DNA of 64,000 nt from positions 868,001-932,000 of the forward strand of contig WHVD01000021.1 of assembly GCA_015178975.1 (NCBI GenBank), in the 5' to 3' direction. The translations under genes were made by a program, and so were the position numbers. Source of the stretch: Hysterangium stoloniferum. Taxonomy: Eukaryota; Basidiomycota; Agaricomycetes; Hysterangiales; Hysterangiaceae. Shown in pieces: positions 50,278-61,600 of the stretch. The first letter of the stretch is position 1; each line of letters begins with the position of its first letter. The notes beneath the pieces are model-generated. The model made no database searches. It saw nothing but the letters and a program-made list of their open reading frames with translations, and had not been told where the DNA came from.

Positions 50278-52114
50278 AACGTCGCTATAATATGCCGAAG
50301 GCAATCCTATCGCTTTAGTGTACTTTCTTACGCTGTCCGTGCACATGAGTGAATCAAACATCAGACCGTAATTCTGGGGGGAAGTAGCTTCAGCTATCCA
50401 AATCAATTGTCTAGATCTAGCCGTTTCCTGATCAAGGGCTTTCTTAGCACTAGCATGCTGCCTCTGGCGATGTGACAGCAATTGCGTCGGTGCCATCGAA
50501 CTCGGGCTGTATGATAGAGTAATATGGTGGTTCCAACCTAGATCTAACCCCGATTAGTAGTGATTTTACTTTGTCTAAAACTAGCTAACTCAATTTACAG
50601 GGTAAATTCCAAACCGGCTTTCTTTTTACCGGAATAAGCGCCCGTGTTGGGCTTCTGTATTTCGTCTCTTTAGCTTATGCATGGGCGTTGAGCGAGCAAG
50701 TAGGTTTATTGCGTCGCTAGCACTCTTTTGCACGGCCCAAAAGAAGGTCAGGCGGTACTCAAGCTGGCAGAAGTGAATTATGTTGGTAATCAACCTGACA
50801 TTCCTAGAATATTATAGAATATCTTGGAACATACTTAACATAGCTTTAGTAATATCTCTGTCATCCCTTCCAGAACCTTCTCCCCATAGACATATATATA
50901 TAATCCCCAGTAGTTTACTCATAGATAGAAGCCAAGTTATATTCTAATATCTACTGTGGTCTGTGCAAGTTCCCAATAAAATCCATGAATGACAGTGTAA
51001 ACAAAGACTATAAAAGGGTAAGTAGGAAGGTGGGTGCAAAAGAATAACCTAACTCGAAGTCTTTGAAGACTATCAAATGCAAAATGAGGCAAAACGAGAT
51101 AGGGGAATGGGAATGGAAGTAACATCATGCCGCGTGCCTCCTTCAAAGAACGTGGACAAAGGGGTTTGTCAAAATCAACATACAGTTGATTATCCTATAA
51201 TGGATAATGACATTGTGCATAAATCTAGATTGACTGACCTATTCTGAAGCAATGCATATGTATTTAGAGATATCAATGATATACATATATATAAAGTAGA
51301 CTAAGTAGACTATCTAATGGGTGGTAAAAAAGGTGGCAGAGGTGGTCGGATGGTCAGGGAGTCGAAATCTATGTCTCATTTTGTATCAGTTACACAACAC
51401 TGACTAATTGTACGATAATGCACCAGCTTTTGCGACAACTATAGATCCATTAAAGTCCTATGCACTGTACCCCAAATATGAGCAGAAAACATTGAGATGT
51501 TATGAAGAAAATCAGCTGGTGCACAAATATGAACTGTATAGCACAATCTCACCTTTATCTCCGTGATAACCTCAAGATCTCCATGGTATTGTTAATGAGA
51601 TCTCCGTGTTGTGACTGACTCAAACCAATACCACTGAGCCTGCAATGATTTCCTAACATTCCTCTAAGTAAAAACCAAATAAATCAAATAAGACTGATAA
51701 TCACCAGAGCAGCACAGAGTGCTGTCAGTCCAAACACGCATCTTGAATCGTCCAGATTGCTCCACTCAGCTCTTCAGCATCACGACACCAACCCTTACAA
51801 AGTACATGCTAAGTAATAAAAAAACCATTAATCCATCATAAAAAGCACACGTACCCACATACTGTACATATCACCTTCGTCAATTGAGATTGTAATTAGT
51901 CCATAGAATGAAGGAATTTAAGTAGTCTATATCTCTTAGCTAGAGTTTATACCCCCAGCTAGCACCAGACAATGTTGTGACATACCCATTGTAGAAATCA
52001 TCAGGAAAACGGAATACTACACCTAAATGGTCTCTAACAATAGGAGAAAGTATCTGGGACAGAGGACTAGATAGAGTACATATATCCCATAGCTTTAATT
52101 ACAGCTAGCTAGAA
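50278..52114. other. unassigned, retroelement-derived region
   Basis: A TGTTGGTAATCAACCTGACA start at 50780 followed by ATATATATAATCCCC resembles a copia LTR, but its end and target duplication could not be fixed. A short copy of the family N element lies at about 51205-51320. Nothing else recognised. Confidence 0.35.
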
Positions 52115-53639
52115 TAGCAGAAGACCCTCACAATCGCACAGGGAGCTATATTCGCATGTGGATACGTATATAAACTAAAAGAACAATAGAATACTAGGAA
52201 GGGAAGACAATGGGAACAGGGGAAATGCTAAAATATGCAATAAGGGGAACAATGGATAAACAAACAAAGGGAACTTGGAAGTGAGGCATAAGCTTGGATG
52301 ATGCTCAAAATCTAACACGCCCCCACAAGCTCATACAAGCGAGAAAAAGGGAATAACCCAGGATTAAAATACTCCTTCACTTTCAGAATCACTGTCACTA
52401 TTGCTTGTAATAGCCAATGCAGCCCCAGAAGGTTTCATGTTTGTTTGTTTCTTCTCCTTCTCATTTAAGTAGACTAATCTGTCTGGACACTCTGACTTGT
52501 AGTGCCCAGCCCCATCACACCAAAAACAAATAACATCCAAAGGCACAGTCTTTGCATTGCTGCCTCCAGGACATTGTCCACTGCCATGGGAGCTGGAAAC
52601 AACCATTGTCTCTTCCTCAGCCTTGCCCTTTACATCAGTATTCTTTCTAGACTCCTGATGAGCTTCCTCATTAAGAAGGTGAGTAATGACATGGTCCAGG
52701 GTCAGCAACTCCATTGCAGTAGTATCAAAGTTAATTATGACCACATCGTAAACTGTTGGAAGTCCCATCATCAATGTGAGAATTATATCTTGCTCTGAAC
52801 TCTCAATCCCAGCTGGCTGCAATCTGAAGGCCAATCCCTTCACCATTCCAATCCATGTCTGCATTGACAAATCTGTTGTTTTCTTCATCATCAAGAATTT
52901 GCAGTGTAGTGTGAGACTAGTGGCAAAACCAGCAGCATGGTGAACATGCTCCAGTGTCAACCAAATTTCCCTCAAATCCTGGGAGTGCATATGTGATAGC
53001 TGCCCATCATTGACCAGCAATATCATTTCCACCTGAGCCTCTTCCATTTTATCTTGATCTCTGGCTTTCAACTCATCATCAAAAGTGCTAGCTGACTTCC
53101 CCTGCTCTGGCACCAGTACCACAACATTAACCACTCTCCAAAGTTTCCTTCTGATCAAATAGGCTTCCATTCGTACAGCCCATTCTGCATAGTTTGTGTC
53201 ATTGAGGCGTGGGAAACAGATGGTCATAGTTTTAGACATTGGGAATAGAATGCATGAGTGGATATCTTCTTCAGTTCTTCAAATTTTAATTGAAATCAAA
53301 GTTCTCTTAGGCCTCCACAGTTTGAAGGTGCTGCAACCATTAAGACTAAGCAAGTTGGAATGTCATGAAGAAGAATAGAGGGTATGCTGTGTGATTGTGT
53401 TAAAATACATATGCATGTCTCTATCATGTACTAAGGTAGCAGAAGACCCTCACAAGTGCACAGGGAGCTATATTTGCATGTAGCTACATATATAAACTAA
53501 AAGAACAATAGAATATTAGGAAGGGAAGACAATGGGAACAGGGGAAATGCTAAAATATGCAATAAGGGGAACAATAGATAAATGAACAAAGGGAACTTGG
53601 AAGTGAGACATAAGCTTGGATGATGCTCGAAATCTAACA
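52115..53639 (-). mobile_element. compact LTR-gag-LTR (TR-GAG-like) non-autonomous copia element
   Basis: Two direct 203-bp repeats (52115-52317 and 53437-53639; 12 differences by my count) with TGTTAGATTT starts on the minus strand flank a single gag gene. The 4-bp sequence AGAA sits outside both ends (52111-52114 and 53640-53643), fitting a target duplication. A purine tract (TGTGGGGGCG) immediately precedes the 3' LTR. No protease, integrase, RT or RNase H is present in the 1.12-kb interior. A primer-binding site was not recognised. Confidence 0.82.
52364..53239 (-). CDS. Ty1/copia-type Gag with CCHC zinc knuckle
   Basis: A 291-residue intact frame. The N-terminal block FPRLNDTNYAEWAVRMEAYL is the typical start of copia Gag (NYxxWxxxM). 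A UBN2-like helical region follows, including the ITLTLMMGLP-type motif (ILTLMMGLPTVYDVVI). Near the C terminus the zinc knuckle CFWCDGAGHYKSEC fits C-X2-C-X4-H-X4-C (about 52480-52525). It forms virus-like particles and packages element RNA in autonomous relatives. The frame is free of stops while other retroelements here are riddled with them, so it may have been kept by selection or be recent. It ends 46 bp before the 3' LTR. Confidence 0.85.
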   Translation of the reverse strand: MSKTMTICFPRLNDTNYAEWAVRMEAYLIRRKLWRVVNVVVLVPEQGKSASTFDDELKARDQDKMEEAQVEMILLVNDGQLSHMHSQDLREIWLTLEHVHHAAGFATSLTLHCKFLMMKKTTDLSMQTWIGMVKGLAFRLQPAGIESSEQDIILTLMMGLPTVYDVVIINFDTTAMELLTLDHVITHLLNEEAHQESRKNTDVKGKAEEETMVVSSSHGSGQCPGGSNAKTVPLDVICFWCDGAGHYKSECPDRLVYLNEKEKKQTNMKPSGAALAITSNSDSDSESEGVF

Positions 53640-53643
53640 AGAA

Positions 53644-54400
53644 CCTCTAGCCACTATACCACTAGGGACATAATGTGACAAAGGTGGGCATGAGTCAGTC
53701 ACAGTAACATACCAGTCACAGTTCAAATATTCTATGACATACTTATAGTGGAGTGGTTTTGCTTGCTTTACCTTTGTGCTCTCATCACTTTCCTCTCTGT
53801 AACCTTATCCTTTCTCTCTCCCCACAACCAACACTATACACACTTGTATCCTGGTATCCTGGACCTTCACCTCTACACACTCTTTTCCACCTTAACCTCT
53901 ACATGTTCCTGCCTCCACCTCTATACCACTGTCTCTGCCTCCACACCTTGTATCCGCCTTGGCCCTCTTGTCCTTACCTCTACCTGCAGTACACTGATTT
54001 TCCTTTTTCCTTTCTTATTTTTGCTTGCCACATTACCATCCCTGCTGTGCAGAAAGACACAGCATTGTTGCTGTTGTCTTCTTCATTGGGCTATATTTGT
54101 TAAAACAACAGGCACTACATGTCTTCCTGATAGCCAACTATAATAGTTGTTTTGTTGCTTGTAGTGTGAAAGTTGTTTATAGCTCATTTTTATTTATTTA
54201 ATTTTCCTCAGTAGCCAATGACTGGCTGTCCATGTATATTTATATGTACCATTTCAGTGTCCTCCACATTTTATGAAATTATGGAAATAATAATAAGTCT
54301 TCCTAGTGATCCTAGAGCACCTAGTCAAGGCTGAGATAGCTAGCAGACAGCTGAGATACATAGCTATTATAGAACCAACTTGATGTTAAAAAAATACCTC
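53644..54400. other. unassigned region
   Basis: Two overlapping plus-strand frames at 53748-54143 are only a low-complexity CT-rich stretch (repeated CTCTACAC and CCACCT). No gene. Confidence 0.35.
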
Positions 54401-55080
54401 TAAGGAGGGTGTTTATAATTACTATAATCTCAAATATTTACTAATAAAAGTCTTATTTTTACAAAACTCCATCTTTAAATAGTGATATCTATTCTGAAAC
54501 AATTATATCATCAAAAAATAACTATCAGAAATAGTTCTCCATATTACATCTTATACAACCCATAGTTATTTAACAAATTCCATTGTATATAATTTCCTTC
54601 CTTTTACAGATGCCTACTAATACTTTTATTAGTACTTTGTTTTTTAAAAGTTGAAATGTAGTTATTTCCATGTAAAATATGTAAAATATTATTGGAAATT
54701 TTTCATTTCACAGCTGTCTTTATTAAGTAAAACCCCCTATATATTCTGGGTATGTTGAATCAAGTAGAAATCTGTTCAGATTAACAGATCCATTCCGAAG
54801 TAATACATATGTATTTAGAGGTGCCAATGATATACATATGCATGGAATGGACTATCTAAAGGTATCTATTTTTTAAAAGTATTAGTGTTTCAAACTACTA
54901 ATTTTTTTTATTGTCTACTCATGTCTGGAAAGATTCTTTAGTTTGTAATGTATGAGAGAGTTTAAAACTTTCAAAAAGTTTTAAAAACCAAATTATGTTT
55001 GAATCACATCTCAGATGTTTAAATGACCTTTAGAGTATATTAGAATTTGGTATAATTAATAGTTTTCAGATATCCTCCTA
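54401..55080 (+). mobile_element. non-autonomous DNA element (family N), fullest copy
   Basis: About 680 bp, AT-rich, no coding capacity. Starts TAAGGAGGGTGTTTATAATT and ends with the complement of TTAGGAGGATATCTGAAAAC, an imperfect terminal inverted repeat. Copies or parts recur at 44464-44832, 47169-47607 (inverted) and about 51205-51320. Confidence 0.6.
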
Positions 55081-55269
55081 AGTAAATAGCTGAGCTTGGA
55101 CTACTATACTAGCTAGTGTTAAGGACTGTGTTGGGAACTTATTCCAGAACTATCAGAAAGTCACCGGGAAGTTGGGAACTATGAGATATGGTCAGGATGT
55201 TAGGTTCAGCTTATGTGCTGCGCCTCTACGCAAACACTCAAAAGTCCTTAATTTCAAAGGTGAGACTTA

Positions 55270-56872
55270 CAGTGACTCACAAAACCTTTCCGATGTTTGG
55301 AGTTTGCATATTGGCAGACTGCTACCAGGGGAGAGAAAATAGCAAAACATTTCAAAAATTCACACTGGATAGCTAAACATGTATAGAATCATGGTCTAGA
55401 GTATTATTACATAGTATGCATTTTTGGGTATGCTACAAATAGTTTAGTCAGGCCTGCTCATTGGAAAGGTTTTGTGGCTGATGATTTTGATACAATATAT
55501 ACTATATAAACTGGCCAAATCACATGTCTTTGTTGATTCTATTCAAAATGGTCACATGACTTGTTGATATATAGTCAATTTTGATATTACTGTCTCTTCA
55601 CATCGCCAGCAATCCATCATGCACTCCCTCTCTCCTGCTCAACAACAATATATTATCTCTCTACTTGAAGCTGGCCATTCCACTCCATCCATTGCCTCAA
55701 TCACTGGTTTTGGCATTGGTACTATCTCCAGACTTCGCTCTAAGCACCTTCCTACCCTTCCCAAATCAACTGGAGGTCATCCCAAGAAGCTCTCTGCTAC
55801 CAACATCTGTCATGCAGTCCATCTAATCACATCTGGAAAGGCTGAAACTACAGTGGACATAGCCCAGAAACTTCAGACCATCACCAACAACCCTATTTCA
55901 GCTGAGACAGTTCGGAGGAGCTTGAAGAAAGCAGGGATGAAAGCAGTTGTGAAGAAGAAGAAGCCACTTTTGTCCAAGAGACATATGAAGGAGAGGCTTG
56001 ACTTTGCTTTGGCCCACCAGCACTGGACTTTAGGTGACTGGAGGAGGGTTGTGTGGTCTGATGAGACTAAAATAAATTGCCTTGGCTCAGATGGGAGGAA
56101 ATGGGCATGGAAAAAGACTGGGGAAGGTCTGAATGAGAAGCTTATTCAAGGGACTGTGAAGTTTGGTGGAGGATCAGTCATGGTTTGGGGATGCTTCATG
56201 TGGGAGGATGTGGGATATGCCACCAGGATTGAGGTAGAATGGATGGGGAACTTTACAGGAGCATCTTGGATGAAGACCTCCAAAACAGCATCAGGTATTA
56301 CCAGTTGGACCCTGCTAAAATCATCTTTCAGCAGGATAATGATCCAAAACATACCTGCAAAAAGGCAATGGAATGGTTTGAAAATAATGGAATGACTGTC
56401 CTACCATGGCCTGCCCAATCCCCAGACCTCAATCCAATTGAGCATCTATGGGATTACTTGAAGAGAAAGCTGGGACAGTATGCCCCTGCACCAAGTGGGA
56501 TTCTGGAGTTGTGGGAGAGGATAGAGAAGGAGTGGGAAGATATACCAGCTTCTGAGTGTCAGAAGTTAATTGAAAGCATGCCAAGGAGGGTTGAGGCAGT
56601 CATAAAGGCCAAGGGAGGGCATACCAAGTATTAAAATATAGCATATATTGCATCATAATCATCAGCCACAAAACCTTTCCAATGAGCAGGCCTGACTAAA
56701 CTATTTTTAGCATGCCCAAAAATACATATTATGTAATAATATTCTAGGCCACAATTCTATACATGTTTAGCTATCTAGTGTGAATTTTTGATATTTTTAC
56801 TATTTTTTCTCCCCTGGTAGCAGTTTGCCAATATGCAAACTCCAAACATTGGAAAGGTTTTGTGAGTCACTG
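55270..56872 (+). mobile_element. Tc1/mariner element with ~225-bp terminal inverted repeats
   Basis: A complete 1,603-bp element flanked by TA duplications (55268-55269 and 56873-56874). Its terminal inverted repeats start CAGTGACTCACAAAACCTTT and extend about 225 bp with few mismatches. Within each repeat the outer motif recurs inverted at the inner end (55455-55480 and 56662-56687). It encodes the transposase listed next and lies inside a gypsy 3' LTR. Confidence 0.92.
55619..56634 (+). pseudogene. Tc1-type DDE transposase, single-base frameshift
   Basis: The cut-and-paste transposase of the surrounding element. An N-terminal pair of helix-turn-helix domains (ISLLEAGHSTPSIASITG, GIGTISRLRSKH) precedes the DDE core. 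The first Asp is in VVWSDETKINCLG (about 56057), the second in IIFQQDNDPKHTC (about 56335), and the final Glu in SPDLNPIEHLW (about 56440). The frame changes between TRIE and MDGELYRSIL near 56230-56240, consistent with loss of one G in a short G run, which separates the first catalytic Asp from the rest. About 338 residues in total, normal for Tc1. A second, truncated relative lies at 43731-44463. Confidence 0.9.
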
Positions 56873-57280
56873 TATATGATGGAAGATACAGATATTCAGA
56901 GTTCCGAAGAGTTCCAAATATCGAGTGTACAGAAAGATGGAAGAGGGAATAAGAACTAAGTCAATATCAGATCTAAAGTAAAGTACAAATTCATGGAAAC
57001 TAATATAAGTCTTCTTGTTATTGTACTACAAACTAAGACCACAATAAGATGGAAATGGAAGTATTCTGAAATGGGAATACAACAAGACAAATTAAGGAGA
57101 CAATATTCCGAAACAGGAATATAATAAACAAACGAGTGAATACTTGTCAACAGACAAATTACCAAATGCAGAACAAAGGAAGAATGTGGAGGATACGGTA
57201 ACTATGATGTTCCGTAGTCGGAGGTCGGAAGTTGGAGGTTGAAGGTCAGATATTGAAACATCCAGGAACAGGTTGTAACA

Positions 57281-57469
57281 GTACCCATAGAGGCGATTAG
57301 GTACTGAGTGATTGAAGTGATGGCTGATTGTGATGTGTTGTGAAATTTATGCAATTATGGAGGTGAGAGTTTCGGCTGCTGGTTTGAGTATAAAAACCTC
57401 CAAATATTCAAATTAATGATTTTGTTTCTTTATCCACAACTTGCATGTCGATATGTCGACCATTATTCA
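57281..57469. other. spacer between the gypsy 3' LTR and the antisense frame
   Basis: Probably the promoter side of the antisense frame and the untranslated 3' end of the gypsy element. Nothing further seen. Confidence 0.3.
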
Positions 57470-58588
57470 TCACTACCCCGGAAGATTCAGATGCCGAAAT
57501 TTCCATGCTTCAAAAAATGTCAAAGGCCGAAGAACTTCAACAAAAACGACAGAGGATGGAGGAGATGAAGTGACAACAAGAGGAGGAGGAAAAGGCGTTG
57601 ATGCAGGAGTTGAAGGAGGCTGAAGAGGCAGAAAAGTGGGAGTTGGAGTGGGTGAAGGTGGAAAAGGAAGCGTGGAAATGGAAGATGGTGGAGGATTAGA
57701 GGAAGAAGGAAGAGGTGGAGAAAAAAAAGCAGGAGGCTGAGGTGGCAGAAAAGAGGAAGGAGATAAGGGAGGGAAAGGTAAGTCTAAACATTAAGTTTCC
57801 GTGTTTTCATCTGATAACTATTGGATACAGCGAAAAGCTGTGGAGGTAGAGGTAGAGGGAGAGGCTGGGCCTTCAAGTCCAAAAAGTCCAAAAGTAATTG
57901 ACCTTGTAAACAGTCAGAAGTTGACTAATTTCCAGGACAGAAAGAAAAAGTCAAAGCTCCAGAATGGATGGAGGTCATCCACGACAGTCCGTGTTACCAC
58001 TGTTTGATTCAGAAGATGACATGCTGGAAACAGAAGGTAAAATGGGGTGGGGCTTGCTATCCATGCACGGCTCTCAAACTTCTGTGCACTCTTGCCATGA
58101 AGAGAGTTTTGAAAGGTGAGAAGGCTCAGAAAACTGATGATGTGGAAAATTCAGGAACAGCCAAGATCACGGAAACTGGAGTGCTGAATACGGATAGTAC
58201 TGGCATCGATCTCCTTAAAGACACCGTCAACACATTGGTTTTTATTGGGATGGAACTTATGAAAATGCGGGATGCACTGGAGCGCCATAACGATATCCAG
58301 GAAAAAGGTTTCCATTTGATGACCCAGAATTTCTGGAGGCAAAATGAATTTCTGGAGAAGGTAATGGTTAGCATCGGTGTTATCGCAGTTTCCAAAAGAT
58401 TTTCCAATAAGGCAAGGGACCAGCCAAATGATCCATTGGCAGAATGTGTCGAGAAAAGGTGGGGATCAGGAAAGGGGCTGGAAAGTGAGGATGAAGAGGC
58501 ACAGGATAGGGTGGAAAGTGTGGAAATTGCAGATGATACGGGAGTTGAGGTGGAAGGAGGATTTGGAGTGTCAGAAACTTTAAAATAG
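57470..58588 (+). pseudogene. coiled-coil plus Zn2Cys6-like protein, antisense within the gypsy element
   Basis: The plus-strand frame opens with a Glu/Lys/Gln-rich coiled coil (AEELQQKRQRMEEMK..., to about 57777) interrupted by two in-frame stops (TGA 57571-57573, TAG 57697-57699). A canonical intron (57778-57830) follows, then a Ser/Pro linker. From ATG 57968 an uninterrupted 206-codon frame begins with a cysteine array of spacing C-X2-C-X6-C-X10-C-X2-C-X6-C (57992-58087), which matches the fungal Zn(II)2Cys6 binuclear cluster. A helical region and an acidic tail come after it. It converges on the pol gene, whose stop lies about 105 bp away, and sits between pol and the 3' LTR, so it is probably part of the element. 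DNA binding is an inference from spacing only. Low-level decay suggests that it is no longer functional here. Confidence 0.55.
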
Positions 58589-58693
58589 TGACAATAATAT
58601 TTTTTTTTTTGACTTGCATAATCCCAAAAATGAGTGTGATATCGGAAGTGTCGGAAGTGTTGGAAAACTGAACAAAAAGAAAACAGAAAAAAG

Positions 58694-61600
58694 TTAGAGT
58701 GAGGATAAAGGTCCAGGTTTACTCGGATAAGCTGTGTGGAAGTCGGTAACAATTTCCATAGCGTGTCCAAGTTCCATAGCCAATATCCATGAAGTTTCCT
58801 CGTCAGTACCTTCATAACCTGCCCATTTGACTAGATAGAGCAATTTACAAGTATGTCTGTGATTGTCAATTTTGGAATCCAAGATCTCAGAAACTTCAAA
58901 TTTGGGTTCTCCATCAATGATGACTGGAGGGGGCGGACGTTGAATACGTTCTGGGATATTGTTAGGAATGCAAGGTTCTAATGTGGAAATGTGGAAAATG
59001 GGGTGGACTGCTCGGATAATATCAGGAAGTCAGAGAGTCCATGAAAGTGAACTGGCTTGTGCTATAATTTCAAAAGGGCCTAAGAATTTCTCAGCAAGTT
59101 TTTTAGAAGGTCAGGTGGTTCGGAAGAATTGAGCTTTTACAAAAACCTGATCACCAATTTTAAAATTAGGAGGTGGGATCCTGTTTTTGTCTGCAGGATG
59201 TTGATAATATTCCTGGGTGGAAGAAATAGCTTTCCGAAGTTCTTGATGTAACTCGTCGAGATCGGTAATAAATTCTTGAGCACGCATAGAAGCCAAATCT
59301 TGTTCAGAATGTACTGTGAGATTCAGATTATAGCCTTTGTTGGCAAAAAAGGGAGAGATGCCGGTAGTTGCATTCAGAGAGTTATTGTAGGCAAATTCCA
59401 TGATCGGAAGAAGGGATTTCCAGTTGTCCTGTTGATAGTTGCAATAAATGTGGAGATATTGTTCCAGTGTTTGATTAACATGTTCCATTTGTCCATCACC
59501 TTCCAGATGATAACCTGAGGTGAAGTGTAATATCATGTCGAGGGCTTTTCTGAGGGCCTGGAAGAAATGGGAGATGAACTTGGAGCCTCAATTGGAAGTT
59601 ACATGAGATGGAACACCATGTTTGGAAAATACGTGAATAATGAAAAGTTCTGCTAACTGTAAGGATGTGATTGTATCGTGAGTGGGTATGAAAATGCCTT
59701 GTTTTGAGAATCGATCCACAACAACTAGAATGGATGTAAAGCCTTCGGAAGTCAGAAGTTGTTCAATAAAATCCATGGAAATTGAGTTCCAGGGTTTTTC
59801 TGGTATTGGAAGTTGCTTGAGAAGGCCATATGGCTTATGTCACTGGGTTTTAGAGCATAAGCAGGTGGTGCATGACTTACAGAACTGGGTTACAAAATCT
59901 CAGAGGTTGGGCCAAGTATATTCTCTACGGATTAGACCAAGAGTATTGTTACGACCGGACAATCCCGCTGGACTCCGGGCACTAACCCGTACGCCCCCAC
60001 GCGCTACAAGCACCAATCGTCTGTTTATAGGATTTCCCACCCAGACTCCATTACGTCAAGACTAGTTACGTTCAACCTCAATATGACACATATCAGTCAC
60101 CGGACTTCCCCCGGACTCCGTCTCTGTCTATGTCCGTCTTCGTCCCACCCATCAGTCACCGGACCCCGCTCAGAATCCCGTCACCGCTCTAATTGAGCCC
60201 CGTTCCCGTTTTAGTCAAATGACCTGTCACGATTTAGGACTCCGCTCCCGCTCCGCTTCCCGTTATGGGTTATGCTTTGTCACGATTCGGACTCTGCTCC
60301 ATTCCGTTCCGTTCCTAACACCAATTTGGTGTTTACTATTCCCGTTTCATGTTTTGTTAGTTTTGTTTCGCCATTACTGGATTTGGTATGTCATTCACTC
60401 CATGGTCTATATAAACTGGCAGATGTTGTACATACAATCCAGTCAGAAAATTAGCTTAGATTCCCCCCAGTAATCTAATAATATTTTCCGCTCTAAAACC
60501 TTACTCAATTCACATCGCTCACACTAGTCGGAGCCCACGGGCTCTGGCACATCTACCTCTCTCAACCAACTCGACTCACGACCCATGACCCCCGACCTAC
60601 GACCCACGACCTCCAACTTACGACCTACGACCCACGAACCCTGCCTGGACTCCCCAGGATCCCTGTCTGTCCATTTGAAATTGGACAACATGATCTAGCG
60701 AGGGCGCAGCCTATAAGCTGAAGCCAAGTCCTACCAGATATCCCACAGGTTTCTCCGGAAACCCGGCCTGTGTGTGTATCCTAACAAGTATTGTTAATGC
60801 CGTAATGTCCGGAGATTGGATGATCGTGTTTGTACTGAAGTACGTGGAGTCGGAGATTATTGGAATCTGGAATGTAGATACATCCATCGAGATGGATAAA
60901 ACCTTGAGAGTCTTGTGACCATCAGGGTTGGTCAGGATTATCGGGAACTTTTAGGTGTGGCTTGAGAGCTGGGTCGGAAGTGAGTGTGGAAAGGATATCT
61001 TGATGTAATTACTCAATGTCCATAATCATGATAATTGGATAGTAGAGGGAAGTCACTCAAATAGATGCAGAAAGTTGCTGTGTTGTAAAAACCGGTTTCA
61101 AGTTATGCAGATTAACAACGGCATAGTTACTTTCCCCCTCTTTAGGATAGACATCCCATCGTCGAGTCATGGCATCTGGCTTGCCACCAAGATATCCGGG
61201 TCAGAAATGGATAATCATGTTGAAAGTGGAAAGGAATTCAGACCAGTGGGGTTGCCGGCAGGTCAAAAGCTTAGTGGTAGAAAAATATTCAAGATTTTTG
61301 TGATTGGTAACGATGTCAACGGGAGTTGTGGAACCTTCGAGGTAATGACGCCAATGTTTGAAAGCTTCAAAAATTGCCAAAATTTCCTTGTCATGAACGT
61401 CGTAGTTGAGTTTGGACACTGAAAGTGTCTGAGAAAGGAATGCAACCAGATGAATTTCACCGTCGGAATCTTGAATGGAAAGAATTGCGGCAATTGCATA
61501 ATTGGAAGCATCGGTTTCCACAATAATTGGAACATCAGGTTTCCAATGAGAAAGAATTGGGGCGGAAGTGAAAGCATTTTTCAAAGTCTGGAAAGCAGAG

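Larger units (their letters stand above)
55117..57280 (-). mobile_element. 3' LTR of a Ty3/gypsy chromodomain element, split by a Tc1 element
   Basis: On the minus strand the LTR runs TGTTACAACCTGTTCC (57280) to CAGTCCTTAACA (55117). Removing the Tc1 element and its TA leaves about 559 bp. It lies downstream of the chromodomain pol in the same orientation, with ...CTATGGGTAC immediately upstream as a plausible polypurine end. It shares the GCAGC...ATAAGCTGAA motif of the family 1 LTRs (about 55205-55225). The 5' LTR is not in the window. Confidence 0.6.

Noticed and set aside
50779..51180. Complete copia LTR (TGTTGGTAATCAACC ... AAATCAACA)
   Set aside because: Ends look right but there is no partner LTR in the window and no matching target duplication. 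Mentioned only as possible remnant.
52364..53239. Gag frame as a domesticated host gene
   Set aside because: It is flanked by two matching LTRs and a short target duplication, so it is still an element gene. Domestication would need evidence from other strains.
53748..54143. Two overlapping frames of 116 and 131 codons
   Set aside because: Composition is driven by a low-complexity CT-rich tract. No domain or splice structure.
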